Part shown: positions 38,928 through 48,634 of the stretch, piece after piece
Numbering within the stretch: position 1 is the first letter of the stretch
Layout: every line of letters begins with the position of its first letter
NCBI GenBank assembly: GCA_001599355.1
Contig: BCGQ01000001.1
Coordinates: 65,135-129,134 of the forward strand
Direction of reading: 5' to 3'
Origin: Nakazawaea peltata
Lineage: Eukaryota; Ascomycota; Pichiomycetes; Alaninales; Pachysolenaceae
DNA length: 64,000 bases
Notes under the pieces: model-generated
Told to the model about the DNA's origin: nothing
The model's input: only the letters and a program-made list of their open reading frames with translations
Databases searched by the model: none
Position numbers and translations under genes: made by a program

Positions 38928-40838
38928 ATGGAAGATTTATCGGAAAGTCATTGGAATGACGTAGTCCCGCTGTCCAGTGGTGCCACTCGCAGCTACGCCG
39001 ATATCTTGCATGAGAATGGATTCCAAGACGACAGCGCTTCCCCACCACTCACCAACAGCCACCTGTTTGGTGTTAATCACTTTGCCAGCGCTAATGTGTT
39101 TGGGTCAGTTTTGGACCAAGATGACAATGGGTTTGGTGATGAGCCTTCAGATTTCAGAGAACTGTCCCCTTTCAATGACTCGGAGCGTCCTTTCCACCAA
39201 GAATCGGGCCCAATTTCAGAACACAACTCAGAACCTCAATCTGCCGTGCTTGATCTGTTGAACAATGAGAATAAAGAGATCCTCTCCACATTGACACTGG
39301 GAGATTCGACTCCTTTAGATGATCTGATCCCGAAAAATGACGCCAATTTGTTCAATAATATCGATGTGGGTCCGGTTTTGGAATCTGCTCTGGAATCTCA
39401 ATCGACTGAAACTTCACCTGTAAAGAGAAGAACTACTAAAGTCATGTACAAGACCCCAAGATTCCGTAGATCAGTTAGAGGAACTGTCGAGACGAAGGAT
39501 GCGGAAGTTGTGAGTGCCGATTCCGGGCCATTGGCTCTCGCGGCCAATGATGATGATGACGATCTTTTAGATGGGTCTCAATTGTCTCCGCTTAGAAGAG
39601 ATAAACTCATCAATTCTATGGATCTGCCGTTATTTGACCGGAAACCGCAATCACCTCTTGCAAAATCAACAGTAACGGAGACCCTGCCAAAATCAGTACT
39701 GCCACCACCTTCTCTCAATGAAAAACCAGAGTACAATTTCAGCATCTCAGTTGGAGATCCTCATAAAATAGGCAGTGAATTGATAAATGCCCATATCCAA
39801 TACAATGTGACGACAAAATCCAACTCCCCAGTCTTCTCTTCAGTCGATGAGATCACCGTAGGAAGGCGGTATAGCGACTTCCTCTGGTTGTACAATCAAC
39901 TCACTCATAACCACCCGGGATATATCGTACCTCCGGCCCCAGAAAAGCAGGCAGTCGGAAGATTTAACAAGAATTTTATCGAGCATCGTAGATTATCGCT
40001 TGAAAAAATGTTAATCCACATCTCCGAGCATCCAGTGCTCCAAAAAGACCAGGACTTTATCATCTTTTTAACAAGTGACAAGTTCAGCTCAGAATCCAAA
40101 TATAGAGAACATGGAGCAGATGTAGAGGAAGAGTCTGGGTTCATGACCAGTATTTTCTCGTCGCTGCCCAAATATATCGAACAAGACCAATTCTTCATTG
40201 ATAAACTGGTTGCGATCGACCATATGGACCAAAATTTGAAAAATTTATACAGAGCAATCGAGTTGATTTCCACTACAAGGAGTGATTTGATGACTTCATT
40301 GGATGAATTCAATACTTCTATTGCCAAATTAGCAGAATTGGAGATCAATAATGAACTTACATTGGTGTTTGGAAACTATGACGAGTTGGTCTCGAAGATC
40401 CGTGAGAATGTCGAGCGTTTCTCAATGAGTGAAATGTTGACTATCGGTGATACTGTCGATGAGTATATCAGGACCCTCGGATCTGTCAAGACTATTCTCT
40501 CCCAACGGACCAAATTGATGGGGAATATCAATAATAATGAGCTGGCTCTCTCTAAGAAACAGAAGAATCTTTCCAAATTCAAATTGAAATTCCATAATCA
40601 GGTTGATAAAATCACTAAATATGAGTCGGAGATCACCGAGTTGGAGCAATTGACAGCTCTGGACCTGAAGGCTAAAGATGAACTTGTTGCTCGTATCAAG
40701 TCTGAGCTCGAGAAATTCGATTACAAACGTTTGGAAGATTTCAAAAACTCGTTTGAAATTTATTGGGAAGGACTTATTGAGTCACAAAAGGAATTGATTG
40801 AGCTTTGGGAGACATTTTACGATAAATGTCAGTTTTAA
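38928..40838 (+). CDS. VPS5: Retromer sorting nexin Vps5 (PX-BAR)
   Basis: 636 aa from the ATG at 38928 (yeast Vps5 675). A long acidic disordered N-terminus is followed by a PX domain with the phosphoinositide-binding VGRRYSDFLWLYNQL and RFNKNFIEHRRLSLE, then a BAR domain (about 400-636) rich in heptad-like helices. Known role: dimerises with Vps17 and forms the membrane-coating part of retromer on endosomes. Converges on RPF2. Confidence 0.9.
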   Translation: MEDLSESHWNDVVPLSSGATRSYADILHENGFQDDSASPPLTNSHLFGVNHFASANVFGSVLDQDDNGFGDEPSDFRELSPFNDSERPFHQESGPISEHNSEPQSAVLDLLNNENKEILSTLTLGDSTPLDDLIPKNDANLFNNIDVGPVLESALESQSTETSPVKRRTTKVMYKTPRFRRSVRGTVETKDAEVVSADSGPLALAANDDDDDLLDGSQLSPLRRDKLINSMDLPLFDRKPQSPLAKSTVTETLPKSVLPPPSLNEKPEYNFSISVGDPHKIGSELINAHIQYNVTTKSNSPVFSSVDEITVGRRYSDFLWLYNQLTHNHPGYIVPPAPEKQAVGRFNKNFIEHRRLSLEKMLIHISEHPVLQKDQDFIIFLTSDKFSSESKYREHGADVEEESGFMTSIFSSLPKYIEQDQFFIDKLVAIDHMDQNLKNLYRAIELISTTRSDLMTSLDEFNTSIAKLAELEINNELTLVFGNYDELVSKIRENVERFSMSEMLTIGDTVDEYIRTLGSVKTILSQRTKLMGNINNNELALSKKQKNLSKFKLKFHNQVDKITKYESEITELEQLTALDLKAKDELVARIKSELEKFDYKRLEDFKNSFEIYWEGLIESQKELIELWETFYDKCQF

Positions 40839-40908
40839 GGACGTCTACATCTACATCTACACCCTACTTCACCCTGCATTAGTCAACAATAAATGATAAT
40901 TTACATTA

Positions 40909-41961
40909 TTATGCCTTACGAGACTTCTTCTTAGAAGGCTCTTCATCCTCACTGATCTCATCCTCACTATATTGCTCAACAGCATCCTCATAAATAGTCA
41001 GATCCTCCTCGTCATCGTAATCCTCTTCATCGTTATAGTATCTCTCCTCCTCAGAATCGTCACTCTCTTGGTCATACTTAGACTTTAATCCCTTCATCTT
41101 TCTAGTTTGAAGCTTGGACAAATCTTGCTTTCCAACGTGGATTCTGGCAATTTGATCTCCCATATCATCAGTCTCAACGTTCTTCTTAGCCTTGACCTCC
41201 TTAGGTTTAGTCATGGCCTCCTTCTCCATCTCAGCACTTGGCTCTTGTACTCTTCCAATCTTGAAATTTAATCTAGGACCAATCTCATCCAATTCGACCC
41301 TTGGTAACTTTGGTTGAGAACTCTTGAAAGTCTTGATTTTGTAGACACGGAAATGAACAAGTGGTAATTTGGAAATGGTGGTGTCGACATCATCCTCTTC
41401 AAAAGCACTGACGGAAATGACATGCTGCAACCCAGCCAAGTCATGCAACTCAAAGGTCTCTCCTCTGAAGAAATCCAAGAATAACGATTTGATGTGCTTG
41501 AAAGTTGGATGGGTGTCGAAGATAGGACCGTTGAAGACAAATACCGGCTTTAATCCAATATTGAAAGTTTGTTTCTTGAAGTCTTGCAATAATTTGTAGT
41601 TTCCAAGTACACTCAACTCGACCATATCGTAAATTTTATAGTCAAAAGTTCTGATGAAGGTGAGGGTGTTTGGTCTCTTTTTGTTGTGGGAACTGAGTAC
41701 GAGTAAGGAGGTGTCGTTTTTCTCACTGAAGAACTCCAACTGACTGGCATCTTCAAATGGTAAAATATCATTCTTCTTTTGGAATCTCTTCATGTCTGGC
41801 TTCTTAAGAGCACTCAAATCAACCATACAGTCGTGTAAGAATTGGTTGGACGAGCGCCCTGGGACAAACAACAGGTTTTTGACATTTTCGACAACCTTGG
41901 CCTCTTTCTTGGCCAAAGCTCTCTTAGAACGGTTATTCTTAGGTTTGATAGTTCTGATCAT
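40909..41961 (-). CDS. RPF2: 60S ribosome assembly factor Rpf2 (Brix domain)
   Basis: 350 aa (yeast Rpf2 344). Begins MIRTIKPKNNRSKRALAKKE; the Brix core has FVPGRSSNQFLHDCMVDLSALKKPD and RPNTLTFIRTFDYKIYDMVELSV. The C-terminal 80 residues are Asp/Glu-rich ending in KKKSRK. Known role: with Rrs1 recruits the 5S RNP to pre-60S particles. Upstream, on the coding strand, there is an RRPE-like TGAAAATTTTT (42027-42037), the ribosome-biogenesis promoter element. Confidence 0.95.
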   Translation of the reverse strand: MIRTIKPKNNRSKRALAKKEAKVVENVKNLLFVPGRSSNQFLHDCMVDLSALKKPDMKRFQKKNDILPFEDASQLEFFSEKNDTSLLVLSSHNKKRPNTLTFIRTFDYKIYDMVELSVLGNYKLLQDFKKQTFNIGLKPVFVFNGPIFDTHPTFKHIKSLFLDFFRGETFELHDLAGLQHVISVSAFEEDDVDTTISKLPLVHFRVYKIKTFKSSQPKLPRVELDEIGPRLNFKIGRVQEPSAEMEKEAMTKPKEVKAKKNVETDDMGDQIARIHVGKQDLSKLQTRKMKGLKSKYDQESDDSEEERYYNDEEDYDDEEDLTIYEDAVEQYSEDEISEDEEPSKKKSRKA

Positions 41962-42025
41962 CGCTACTTATATCAACTGCTCTTCCTCTTCATCTCTTAA
42001 CTAAAATTTTTATCTAAAAATTTTT

Positions 42026-42037
42026 AAAAAATTTTCA
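42026..42037 (-). promoter_or_regulatory. RRPE-like element upstream of RPF2
   Basis: Minus-strand TGAAAATTTTTT, matching the RRPE consensus TGAAAAWTTTT, 65-75 bp upstream of the RPF2 ATG. The surroundings are A/T-rich so chance is possible. Confidence 0.5.
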
Positions 42038-42237
42038 GTCATCGGATACTTGATTAGGAAGGTGAGATGGAGATGCTTGATTGGGAAGTTAAAGTCTTAA
42101 TTCATTTGACTTCCATATTTAGTAATATAAAATTTCTCCCAATTTGGTAATTATAAAATTTTTCCTCAATTATAAACAACTCTCATACTGAGCGAGCCTC
42201 TACTCAGCTCAACTCACCTCTACCACAACACCAATAC

Positions 42238-45200
42238 ATGACGGGAACTAAATTCAGCGCCAGAAAATTGAATAGAGTCGCTTCTGTTGGAGTCCCTGGT
42301 TCAAGACAGGTATCACTCAAACGTGACCTGTCTTTATTACTCTCCCCAGTGTCGTCTTCAAAAGAACAAACTCCAGAGCCTGAGCCCACTGTACCACTCA
42401 CTCACCATCACACTATATTACCAACGGCTGATGAATTGACTAAAACTGACAAGTATACTGTATCGAGGTTGAGCCTACCGATCCATGAAACCGCTGTCAC
42501 TAGCGGATCTGTCAAATCCCAGTTCGTCATCACCATTTGTGAGACTTCCCATACTATCAAAGTATGGAATTACGTGCAATCTGTCGAGGGCGCTACCCCA
42601 ATAACCATCTCATTCCCATATGAACCTAACCCACATGGTTTGACTCCATTTGCAGTCTTAATTGACAACTCTTCGAACCTGCAAGACCCAGGTTTGCTCA
42701 TCTTGGACTCCTATAGAGGGAAGGTCAAGTACTATGAAACCATCAGCAATGCCCCACTGTTGAAGGTGTTAAATTATAAGATTTTGGACTGTGATTTGAA
42801 ATTCTCCAATGAGTTCGCCACAATCGTTCATTATTCCCCAGATTTGGGAGTATTTGTAGGTACTTCTTCTAAGAGAGTTTGTTTGATCACTTTAAAAGAT
42901 ACTTTTAACAAACCTCTGTTGAATTGTGTCGATATCAATACTTCGACTCAGTCTTTTGGGTTATTCTCATCGATATTTGGAAACTCCAACAAAATTTACT
43001 CCAAACATGAGTTCAATCTTCGTAATAATAAGATCTGTGCTATCAAAGAACTGCTGGTGTCAGAATCTGGTCGTGATATGGTGATTCTGGACTCTGAGGG
43101 AGCCGTTGAAAAATGGCAATTCACTTCCGTCTCCATGAACAACCTTTATGAAGTCAATATCAAGTCGGCATTATGTTCATTCTTAGCTGATATCTATGAT
43201 AATATCCATTTCAGCTTCAAGATCGTCGATTTATGTGTTTTACAAGATATTCTGGATGATGTTTACTTGGTTTTAACCAGTTTTAACAAAGAAGATGAAC
43301 AAAATCTGAAAAATTTGGTGTTATTCACCGTTAAAATCACCAACGATGATGTCTTGATTTATTCCACCTATAAATTGACTTGTTATGTCTCTAAATCGGT
43401 CGATGATACTCCTAAAATGGTCTTACCTAAACCTTATAACATATGCTACATCGTCGTTGGTAATAATGTGATCCTTTCGGAAGTCATTCGCTCATTGGAT
43501 CCTCATAAATTGGCCCAATTGAATTATAGAACCAAATGGGAAGATTTAATTAGTCTTAAAGATTCACTTCAATTTGTGGGTTATGGCTATGAACAAAATT
43601 CGCTCATTTTAATCACCTCGAATTCAGAATTATTAAGTATAGAGACCCACTCTACCATAGAACCAGAGACTCTCGATGAACTGGAATTAAATCTTCAATT
43701 ACAACAGCAATCTATGTTCTTCATAAAGAGTCATATCGAACAAGCAATTTACTACGGTACTTCTCCATTACCTAACAATCCGATCAAATTCCAGATCCCT
43801 TCGACTCAAGATTTCAACTTGAAAGATATCGAAAATGCCATCTTGAATGTCTTGACCGAGTTAATCTCCAATGAATCTCCATACTTACCAAAAGTATATC
43901 CATCAGTGGAGGATTTCTTGAAAAAGAGAAACGTCATCGTAGAAACAATGGTAGAGTTCATCTTGGCCAACTTCCAAGAGTTGTCTGTGGACTTGAAAAT
44001 CTTAATCTTGAACTCATTGAACAAATTCAAAGTGGCCTTGGAATTCTACCAATTCATTAAACAGGATTCGAAATTATTCGCAATTGCTGAGCAAATCTTG
44101 GGTAGAGATGAGATTCGTGGGTTCTTCTTCAATAGGGTGATCAATATCGCCGATCTCATTGCTAAATTTGTAAGTATGAACTCGATTGACGATAAGAATC
44201 TCGATTTGATCAACAAATTAAGTCTTGTCTATTTGCAATTCGAGCGTACTTTACGTTACGATCACTTAACCTTGGATTACGTTGACTATGAGGACGTGGT
44301 GTCTAAGAACAAGCCATATTTGATCGAGAATGAGAGTTTACTCTTGAATATTGTCAATTGGTACAATAAGATCTATGACCAGAACAAAGAATCTTTCACA
44401 ATCGAACAAAATGAACAATTTGTCAACGTAACTCAATTCTTATTCTATGGATTTAATGATCTTATTAGTTATGGAGAGAGACAAGACGTTGAATTCGTAG
44501 TAACTTTGAAAGAAATTTATACTTCAAATAGAACAAGATGGATTAACGTCCTTGTTGATAATGGGTTTGCCGATTTCGTACTGAAAGTCGCCGAACTTTA
44601 TAAAGATTTCAAGAGTATTTGTGACATTATCGATGACACCGATCACGTGATTTACTATTTTGATAAATTCGGAGCAGATTTCGCCTCGGTTTATTATAAG
44701 AGTTTAATTGAGTCGAAACAATTGAACAAATTATTCGAAACCAAGACCAATACTCATTTGAAGAGTTTCTTCTCGCTGAATCCTCAATACAATCATATCC
44801 AAAGTCTCTATCAATTACATTTGCAAGAGTATGGTGATCTGACTAAAACCTTAGTGGAAATCCAAAATCAAGACACTCTCGTCCTGAGCAAAAAATTAAA
44901 TTTAAGCTTACTGAAATTATCGTTGTTTGAGAGTGGAGTTAGAGATGAACAAATGTTGAGTCAAATTAATTATCAGTTGATGATGTGTGATTTCCAATTG
45001 GAAATTGAGATCCAAGACTCGATCCCTTCTAATTTAGTCGAAAAACTTAAACTGGGTCAATGTTTAGGAGAACTCGAATTAATCGATCTGTTGTCCTCCA
45101 CCAATTCCGAGGCCAATTTTTTCATGTGTTATAAGCTCATCGAGCAAAGGAAAATCAGTAATGCGGAGCAGGAATTGAAATTGTTATTTAGTAGATTGAT

Positions 45201-45486
45201 TCTTTGTGATGATTGGAGTTTCTTGAAGGATTCAAATAAGAGTGATGAATATTTGACTTCGATGACAGAGGCTACTAAGACGTATAGAGTGATTTCTATG
45301 ATAATTCAATCTTCGCAGCAATTGGAATTATTTGATATCAGTATTGAGAATATCATGAATAAATATATTGATAGAATTGATGGGGAGGAGTTGAAGAGAC
45401 AGGATATTCAATTACGGGAACTTGATTCTGATGTCCAATTAGGTCAATGGATACAATCTATTATTAGTTTAGCTAAAGATAAATAG
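42238..45486 (+). CDS. NUP133: Nuclear pore Y-complex nucleoporin Nup133
   Basis: 1082 aa (yeast Nup133 1157). Begins with a basic disordered leader, then a beta-propeller half (for example VITICETSHTIKVWNY and RDMVILDSEGAVEKWQF), then an alpha-helical stack to the C-terminus. The Nup133-typical helical part has MVEFILANFQELS and DWSFLKDSN. Known role: stem of the Nup84/Y complex in the pore scaffold. One long uninterrupted frame. Recognition rests on propeller-plus-solenoid architecture and these blocks, so somewhat less certain than for its neighbours. Confidence 0.82.
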   Translation: MTGTKFSARKLNRVASVGVPGSRQVSLKRDLSLLLSPVSSSKEQTPEPEPTVPLTHHHTILPTADELTKTDKYTVSRLSLPIHETAVTSGSVKSQFVITICETSHTIKVWNYVQSVEGATPITISFPYEPNPHGLTPFAVLIDNSSNLQDPGLLILDSYRGKVKYYETISNAPLLKVLNYKILDCDLKFSNEFATIVHYSPDLGVFVGTSSKRVCLITLKDTFNKPLLNCVDINTSTQSFGLFSSIFGNSNKIYSKHEFNLRNNKICAIKELLVSESGRDMVILDSEGAVEKWQFTSVSMNNLYEVNIKSALCSFLADIYDNIHFSFKIVDLCVLQDILDDVYLVLTSFNKEDEQNLKNLVLFTVKITNDDVLIYSTYKLTCYVSKSVDDTPKMVLPKPYNICYIVVGNNVILSEVIRSLDPHKLAQLNYRTKWEDLISLKDSLQFVGYGYEQNSLILITSNSELLSIETHSTIEPETLDELELNLQLQQQSMFFIKSHIEQAIYYGTSPLPNNPIKFQIPSTQDFNLKDIENAILNVLTELISNESPYLPKVYPSVEDFLKKRNVIVETMVEFILANFQELSVDLKILILNSLNKFKVALEFYQFIKQDSKLFAIAEQILGRDEIRGFFFNRVINIADLIAKFVSMNSIDDKNLDLINKLSLVYLQFERTLRYDHLTLDYVDYEDVVSKNKPYLIENESLLLNIVNWYNKIYDQNKESFTIEQNEQFVNVTQFLFYGFNDLISYGERQDVEFVVTLKEIYTSNRTRWINVLVDNGFADFVLKVAELYKDFKSICDIIDDTDHVIYYFDKFGADFASVYYKSLIESKQLNKLFETKTNTHLKSFFSLNPQYNHIQSLYQLHLQEYGDLTKTLVEIQNQDTLVLSKKLNLSLLKLSLFESGVRDEQMLSQINYQLMMCDFQLEIEIQDSIPSNLVEKLKLGQCLGELELIDLLSSTNSEANFFMCYKLIEQRKISNAEQELKLLFSRLILCDDWSFLKDSNKSDEYLTSMTEATKTYRVISMIIQSSQQLELFDISIENIMNKYIDRIDGEELKRQDIQLRELDSDVQLGQWIQSIISLAKDK

Positions 45487-45602
45487 AAGAGAATGTAATA
45501 TTGTATGTACTGTAGTGGTAATTCACTGTGAAATTTGTCGTAATGATACGAAACCCATATCATACTATGATTTTAACGTCATCTTTAAATATTCTTATTC
45601 CT

Positions 45603-45920
45603 CTATACATTCTCATTCATTTTAATACGAACTAACGTCTCAGGCAACGGCATATCCAGTGTTGAAGTCTTAGATTCAAATTCCTCATAATCAGCCAGTG
45701 AATATTTCTGAAGAGATAAACTTGCCATACTAATCGATTTCAAAATTTTTTGCCAATTCATCATGATCTCCAGGATCAGTTCTGTACCATCAGATAAGTC
45801 TGTCATATTCAGTTGAAGTTGCTCAAAATACCTTGTCATTGTAATGATTTCGTTATTAAGCAGTTGGAGTGATCTCAACTCATTTCTTTTCTCTTGTATT
45901 CTTCTTGTTATATCTTCCAT
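45603..45920 (-). CDS. DAD2: DASH/Dam1 complex subunit Dad2
   Basis: 105 aa (yeast Dad2 133). A short helical protein; LSDGTELILEIMMNWQKILKSISMASLSL matches the conserved Dad2 core. Known role: DASH ring coupling kinetochores to spindle microtubules. An ACGCGT lies two bases upstream of the ATG. Divergent from SGO1, another chromosome-segregation gene. Confidence 0.9.
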   Translation of the reverse strand: MEDITRRIQEKRNELRSLQLLNNEIITMTRYFEQLQLNMTDLSDGTELILEIMMNWQKILKSISMASLSLQKYSLADYEEFESKTSTLDMPLPETLVRIKMNENV

Positions 45921-46392
45921 GACGCGTGTATATGTGATTACTTGGTGATATGAGATGGCGATTTAGTATAGTGTGGTCAGTGATATGATATAAGGGGTCA
46001 GTGAGGTTGATGATATGATGAAATGATCTAGTGGTGATTAAAGTGTGGATATGATGATCTAAAGGATGATCTGAATGATATTTGTTTGGTATGTACGGTG
46101 ACTGTCACTCTCTCTTCGCTTTGTTTATAAGAATTGTATCGTAAAATGAGGTCGCGCGGTAGAGTAGCGCAGCGCAGTAGCACTTTAGCACTGTAGCGCA
46201 TTAGCACTGTATAAATAAGAGCAAATAATCACTTTTCGTGTAAGCCCTCACCAAATTCTTTCCCATAGTTAAGCCAGCTCTGCGCATAGTTTACTTTCCT
46301 TAACAAGCCATCTCTGCGCATTCCTTAACCTGCTCTGTTTACCATTTATCAAACATAAACAAACCATCTAGCCACCCTGGGAGACCAACCAG
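45921..46392. promoter_or_regulatory. Divergent DAD2 / SGO1 promoter
   Basis: 472 bp. ACGCGT at 45922-45927; a run of short GTGATATGATGA-type repeats (about 45970-46080); GTCGCGCGG at about 46151; GCGCAG/TAGCAC repeats (46164-46210); and duplicated CTCTGCGCAT sites (about 46277 and 46310). Such a G1/S element set is plausible for both genes. Confidence 0.5.
45922..45927. promoter_or_regulatory. ACGCGT MCB next to the DAD2 start codon
   Basis: Hexamer immediately upstream of the DAD2 ATG, 466 bp upstream of SGO1. Its position inside the likely DAD2 leader is unusual for a DAD2 activator site. Confidence 0.4.
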
Positions 46393-47475
46393 ATGATCCC
46401 ACACAAACAACTAGAAGAGATTCGTAGTAAGTATCTCTTCCAAAACAAATCATTGGCCCTGCAAAATTCATCTTTAATGGTCAAGTGCAATAATTTGGAG
46501 ACCAAACTTTCTCAACTTTTACTGGAAAATACCGAGATCAAGAGCCGTAGTCTGATGATGGAACTGAAATATCGCAAGCAATTAGACTCACTTCATGAGT
46601 TGGTTAGTACGAGGATGACTGAAATATTGGATTTGGTGGACAAATGTAGGACCGAGAATACTGAGAATCTGGTTATAAAGGTGCCCAAACATTTGCCGCC
46701 CTCGAAGAAAAGTCGTGTGAATGAGAAGGTGATTTTGGAGGAGGAGAATGAGGAAGAGAATGTGGATGAGGGGACTGAGATGAGGGGAGCTGTTTCTGTG
46801 GCGGCTCCGCTGGCTCTGCCTCTGACAACACTGGCCTTCCCACCTGTCCTGCCATCTGTTGTACCATCTGTCTTGCCTCTGAGCACTCCCCTGCCATCTG
46901 CTTTGCCTCTCCCTCAAAAAATCAACCCCTTTTTCCCTCAAGAATCCAAATCAAAAAGAAGACAGTCAGGGTTATTTGATGTCGAAGAATCAACTACCAA
47001 GCCAGATCTGTCTACCAATACTCAGCCTCCCAATACTCAGCCTCCCAATACTCAGCCTCCCAATACTCAGCCTCCCAATACTCAGCCTCCCAATACTCAG
47101 CCTCCCAATACTGATGACATCCCAGAAAGATCAAAAAGAAGAAGATCCATCGTCAGCTATAAACTTCCATCTTTGAAAACTAAAATGAGAAGAGAAACCG
47201 ATAAAAAATTCGATGCAATTTATGACATAGATACACGCCGCAATAGTGTGGGAGATTGGGAATATAAAGAGAATACAGAGAACCATCCACCTACACTCAC
47301 TGCTCCCTCAAATCCTACCAAGAAAAGAGCCCTCGCAGATATAACAAATTTACAAAAACCTACATCTACATCTGAAAAATCTATCACATCAGTCTTCGAT
47401 TTCATAGAGGACAACGAAATGGAACGCAAGACCATCTTCAACTATCAACGTCGTCGTCGCCACAGCACTGTATAA
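46393..47475 (+). CDS. SGO1: Shugoshin (centromeric cohesin protector)
   Basis: 360 aa. N-terminal coiled coil (about 8-75: LFQNKSLALQNSSLMVKCNNLETKL), then a low-complexity Pro/Leu/Ser linker, a perfect (NTQPP) repeat near 208-238, and the basic shugoshin box RRSIVSYKLPSLKTKMRRET. The end carries ENTENHPPTLT and KKRALADITNLQ. Known role: recruits PP2A and the chromosomal passenger complex to pericentromeres and protects cohesin. Its stop lies 5 bp from the CDC21 stop. Confidence 0.9.
   Translation: MIPHKQLEEIRSKYLFQNKSLALQNSSLMVKCNNLETKLSQLLLENTEIKSRSLMMELKYRKQLDSLHELVSTRMTEILDLVDKCRTENTENLVIKVPKHLPPSKKSRVNEKVILEEENEEENVDEGTEMRGAVSVAAPLALPLTTLAFPPVLPSVVPSVLPLSTPLPSALPLPQKINPFFPQESKSKRRQSGLFDVEESTTKPDLSTNTQPPNTQPPNTQPPNTQPPNTQPPNTQPPNTDDIPERSKRRRSIVSYKLPSLKTKMRRETDKKFDAIYDIDTRRNSVGDWEYKENTENHPPTLTAPSNPTKKRALADITNLQKPTSTSEKSITSVFDFIEDNEMERKTIFNYQRRRRHSTV
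47016..47112 (+). repeat. SGO1: 15-bp coding minisatellite in SGO1
   Basis: Six perfect 15-bp units (CAATACTCAGCCTCC), 47016-47105, plus a 7-bp start of a seventh, encoding NTQPP repeats. Confidence 0.97.
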
Positions 47476-47480
47476 AAGTT

Positions 47481-48386
47481 TTAAACACTCATTTTCATCT
47501 TAATAGGAGGATGAGGGTTGTAATCAACGATCTCAAAGTCCTCAAATTTAAATCCATCGATATCTTTGGTATCGTTATTGATCTTCAATGTAGGGAATTC
47601 TCTAGGAGTTCTTTCAAACTGTTGTTGTAACAGCTCAATGTGATCCAAATACACATGAGCATCTCCCATGGTATGAATGAAATCTCCACAGTTCATATCA
47701 CAACATTGAGCGATCATCTTGGTCAATAAAGCGTAGCTAGCAATGTTGAAAGGAACACCCAATCCCATATCACATGATCTTTGATATAATAAACATGACA
47801 ATTCCGGTTTCTTTCCCTCTGGGAAATTCACATAGAATTGACAGAATACATGACATGGTGGTAAAGCCATCTGGGCGAAATCTGGTGGATTCCAAGCACT
47901 CATAATGATTCTACGGTCATAAGGATTAGTCTTTAACTTGTGAATGATCTCTGCAAGTTGGTCATATCCTTGACCTGAATAATCCAGATCACAATCTTTG
48001 TATTCGGCACCGAAATGTCTCCATTGGAACCCATAAACCGGTCCCAAATCACCCTCTCTTCTATGGGTTAAACCTAACTTATCCAAGTATTCACGTGACC
48101 CGTTCCCTTCCCAAATCTTGACTCCTTTCTCGGATAATTTCTTACCATCAGTATTACCTTCAATGAACCATAACAATTCATGGATAATTCCCTTAACGAA
48201 AGTCTTCTTAGTGGTCAAAAGAGGGAACTTGTCATCACGTAAACTGAATCTCAATTGAGGAGGGGCAAAAAGAGATCTGGTACCGGTACCTGTTCTGTCA
48301 GGTCTGTGCTCACCTTCTTCGATGATTCTTTTACAAAGATCCAAATATGCTTGTTCTTCGGTATTACCTGTTTTATCGGTCGTCAT
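47481..48386 (-). CDS. CDC21: Thymidylate synthase
   Basis: 301 aa from the ATG at 48386 (yeast 304). Conserved blocks: [49 protein letters not shown], the catalytic Cys at about 178 in [12 protein letters not shown], and [22 protein letters not shown]. The C-terminus PPIKMKMSV is intact. Known reaction: dUMP plus methylene-THF to dTMP and DHF. Its promoter has three ACGCG cores, as for the yeast gene, the classical MBF target. Divergent from the nucleoside deaminase gene with 248 bp between starts. Confidence 0.97.
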   Translation of the reverse strand: MTTDKTGNTEEQAYLDLCKRIIEEGEHRPDRTGTGTRSLFAPPQLRFSLRDDKFPLLTTKKTFVKGIIHELLWFIEGNTDGKKLSEKGVKIWEGNGSREYLDKLGLTHRREGDLGPVYGFQWRHFGAEYKDCDLDYSGQGYDQLAEIIHKLKTNPYDRRIIMSAWNPPDFAQMALPPCHVFCQFYVNFPEGKKPELSCLLYQRSCDMGLGVPFNIASYALLTKMIAQCCDMNCGDFIHTMGDAHVYLDHIELLQQQFERTPREFPTLKINNDTKDIDGFKFEDFEIVDYNPHPPIKMKMSV

Positions 48387-48450
48387 ATTCAATACTATCG
48401 ATATTGTGGACCCTCTTCAACTGTTTGTATTTTGAGTAAACTTAAAGATT

Positions 48451-48473
48451 ACGCGGGCTACGCGCTGACGCGA
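48451..48473. promoter_or_regulatory. Triple MCB-core cluster upstream of CDC21
   Basis: ACGCG at 48451, 48460 and 48468, within 23 bp, 65-90 bp upstream of the CDC21 ATG and 160-185 bp upstream of the deaminase gene. Tight clusters of ACGCG are the hallmark of MBF-bound promoters. Confidence 0.75.
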
Positions 48474-48634
48474 CTCATCTCAGCAAATTATTAAATTTGT
48501 GCAGAATATGTATTTGGGTTTATTTACACTACTTTCGCTTAATATACATATTTCCTAAAATAGTAACTTTTCCGAAAATAGAAATAGATAAGAAAATCTC
48601 TAACGGTTGACTAACTTGATCTTATCGAGCAACG

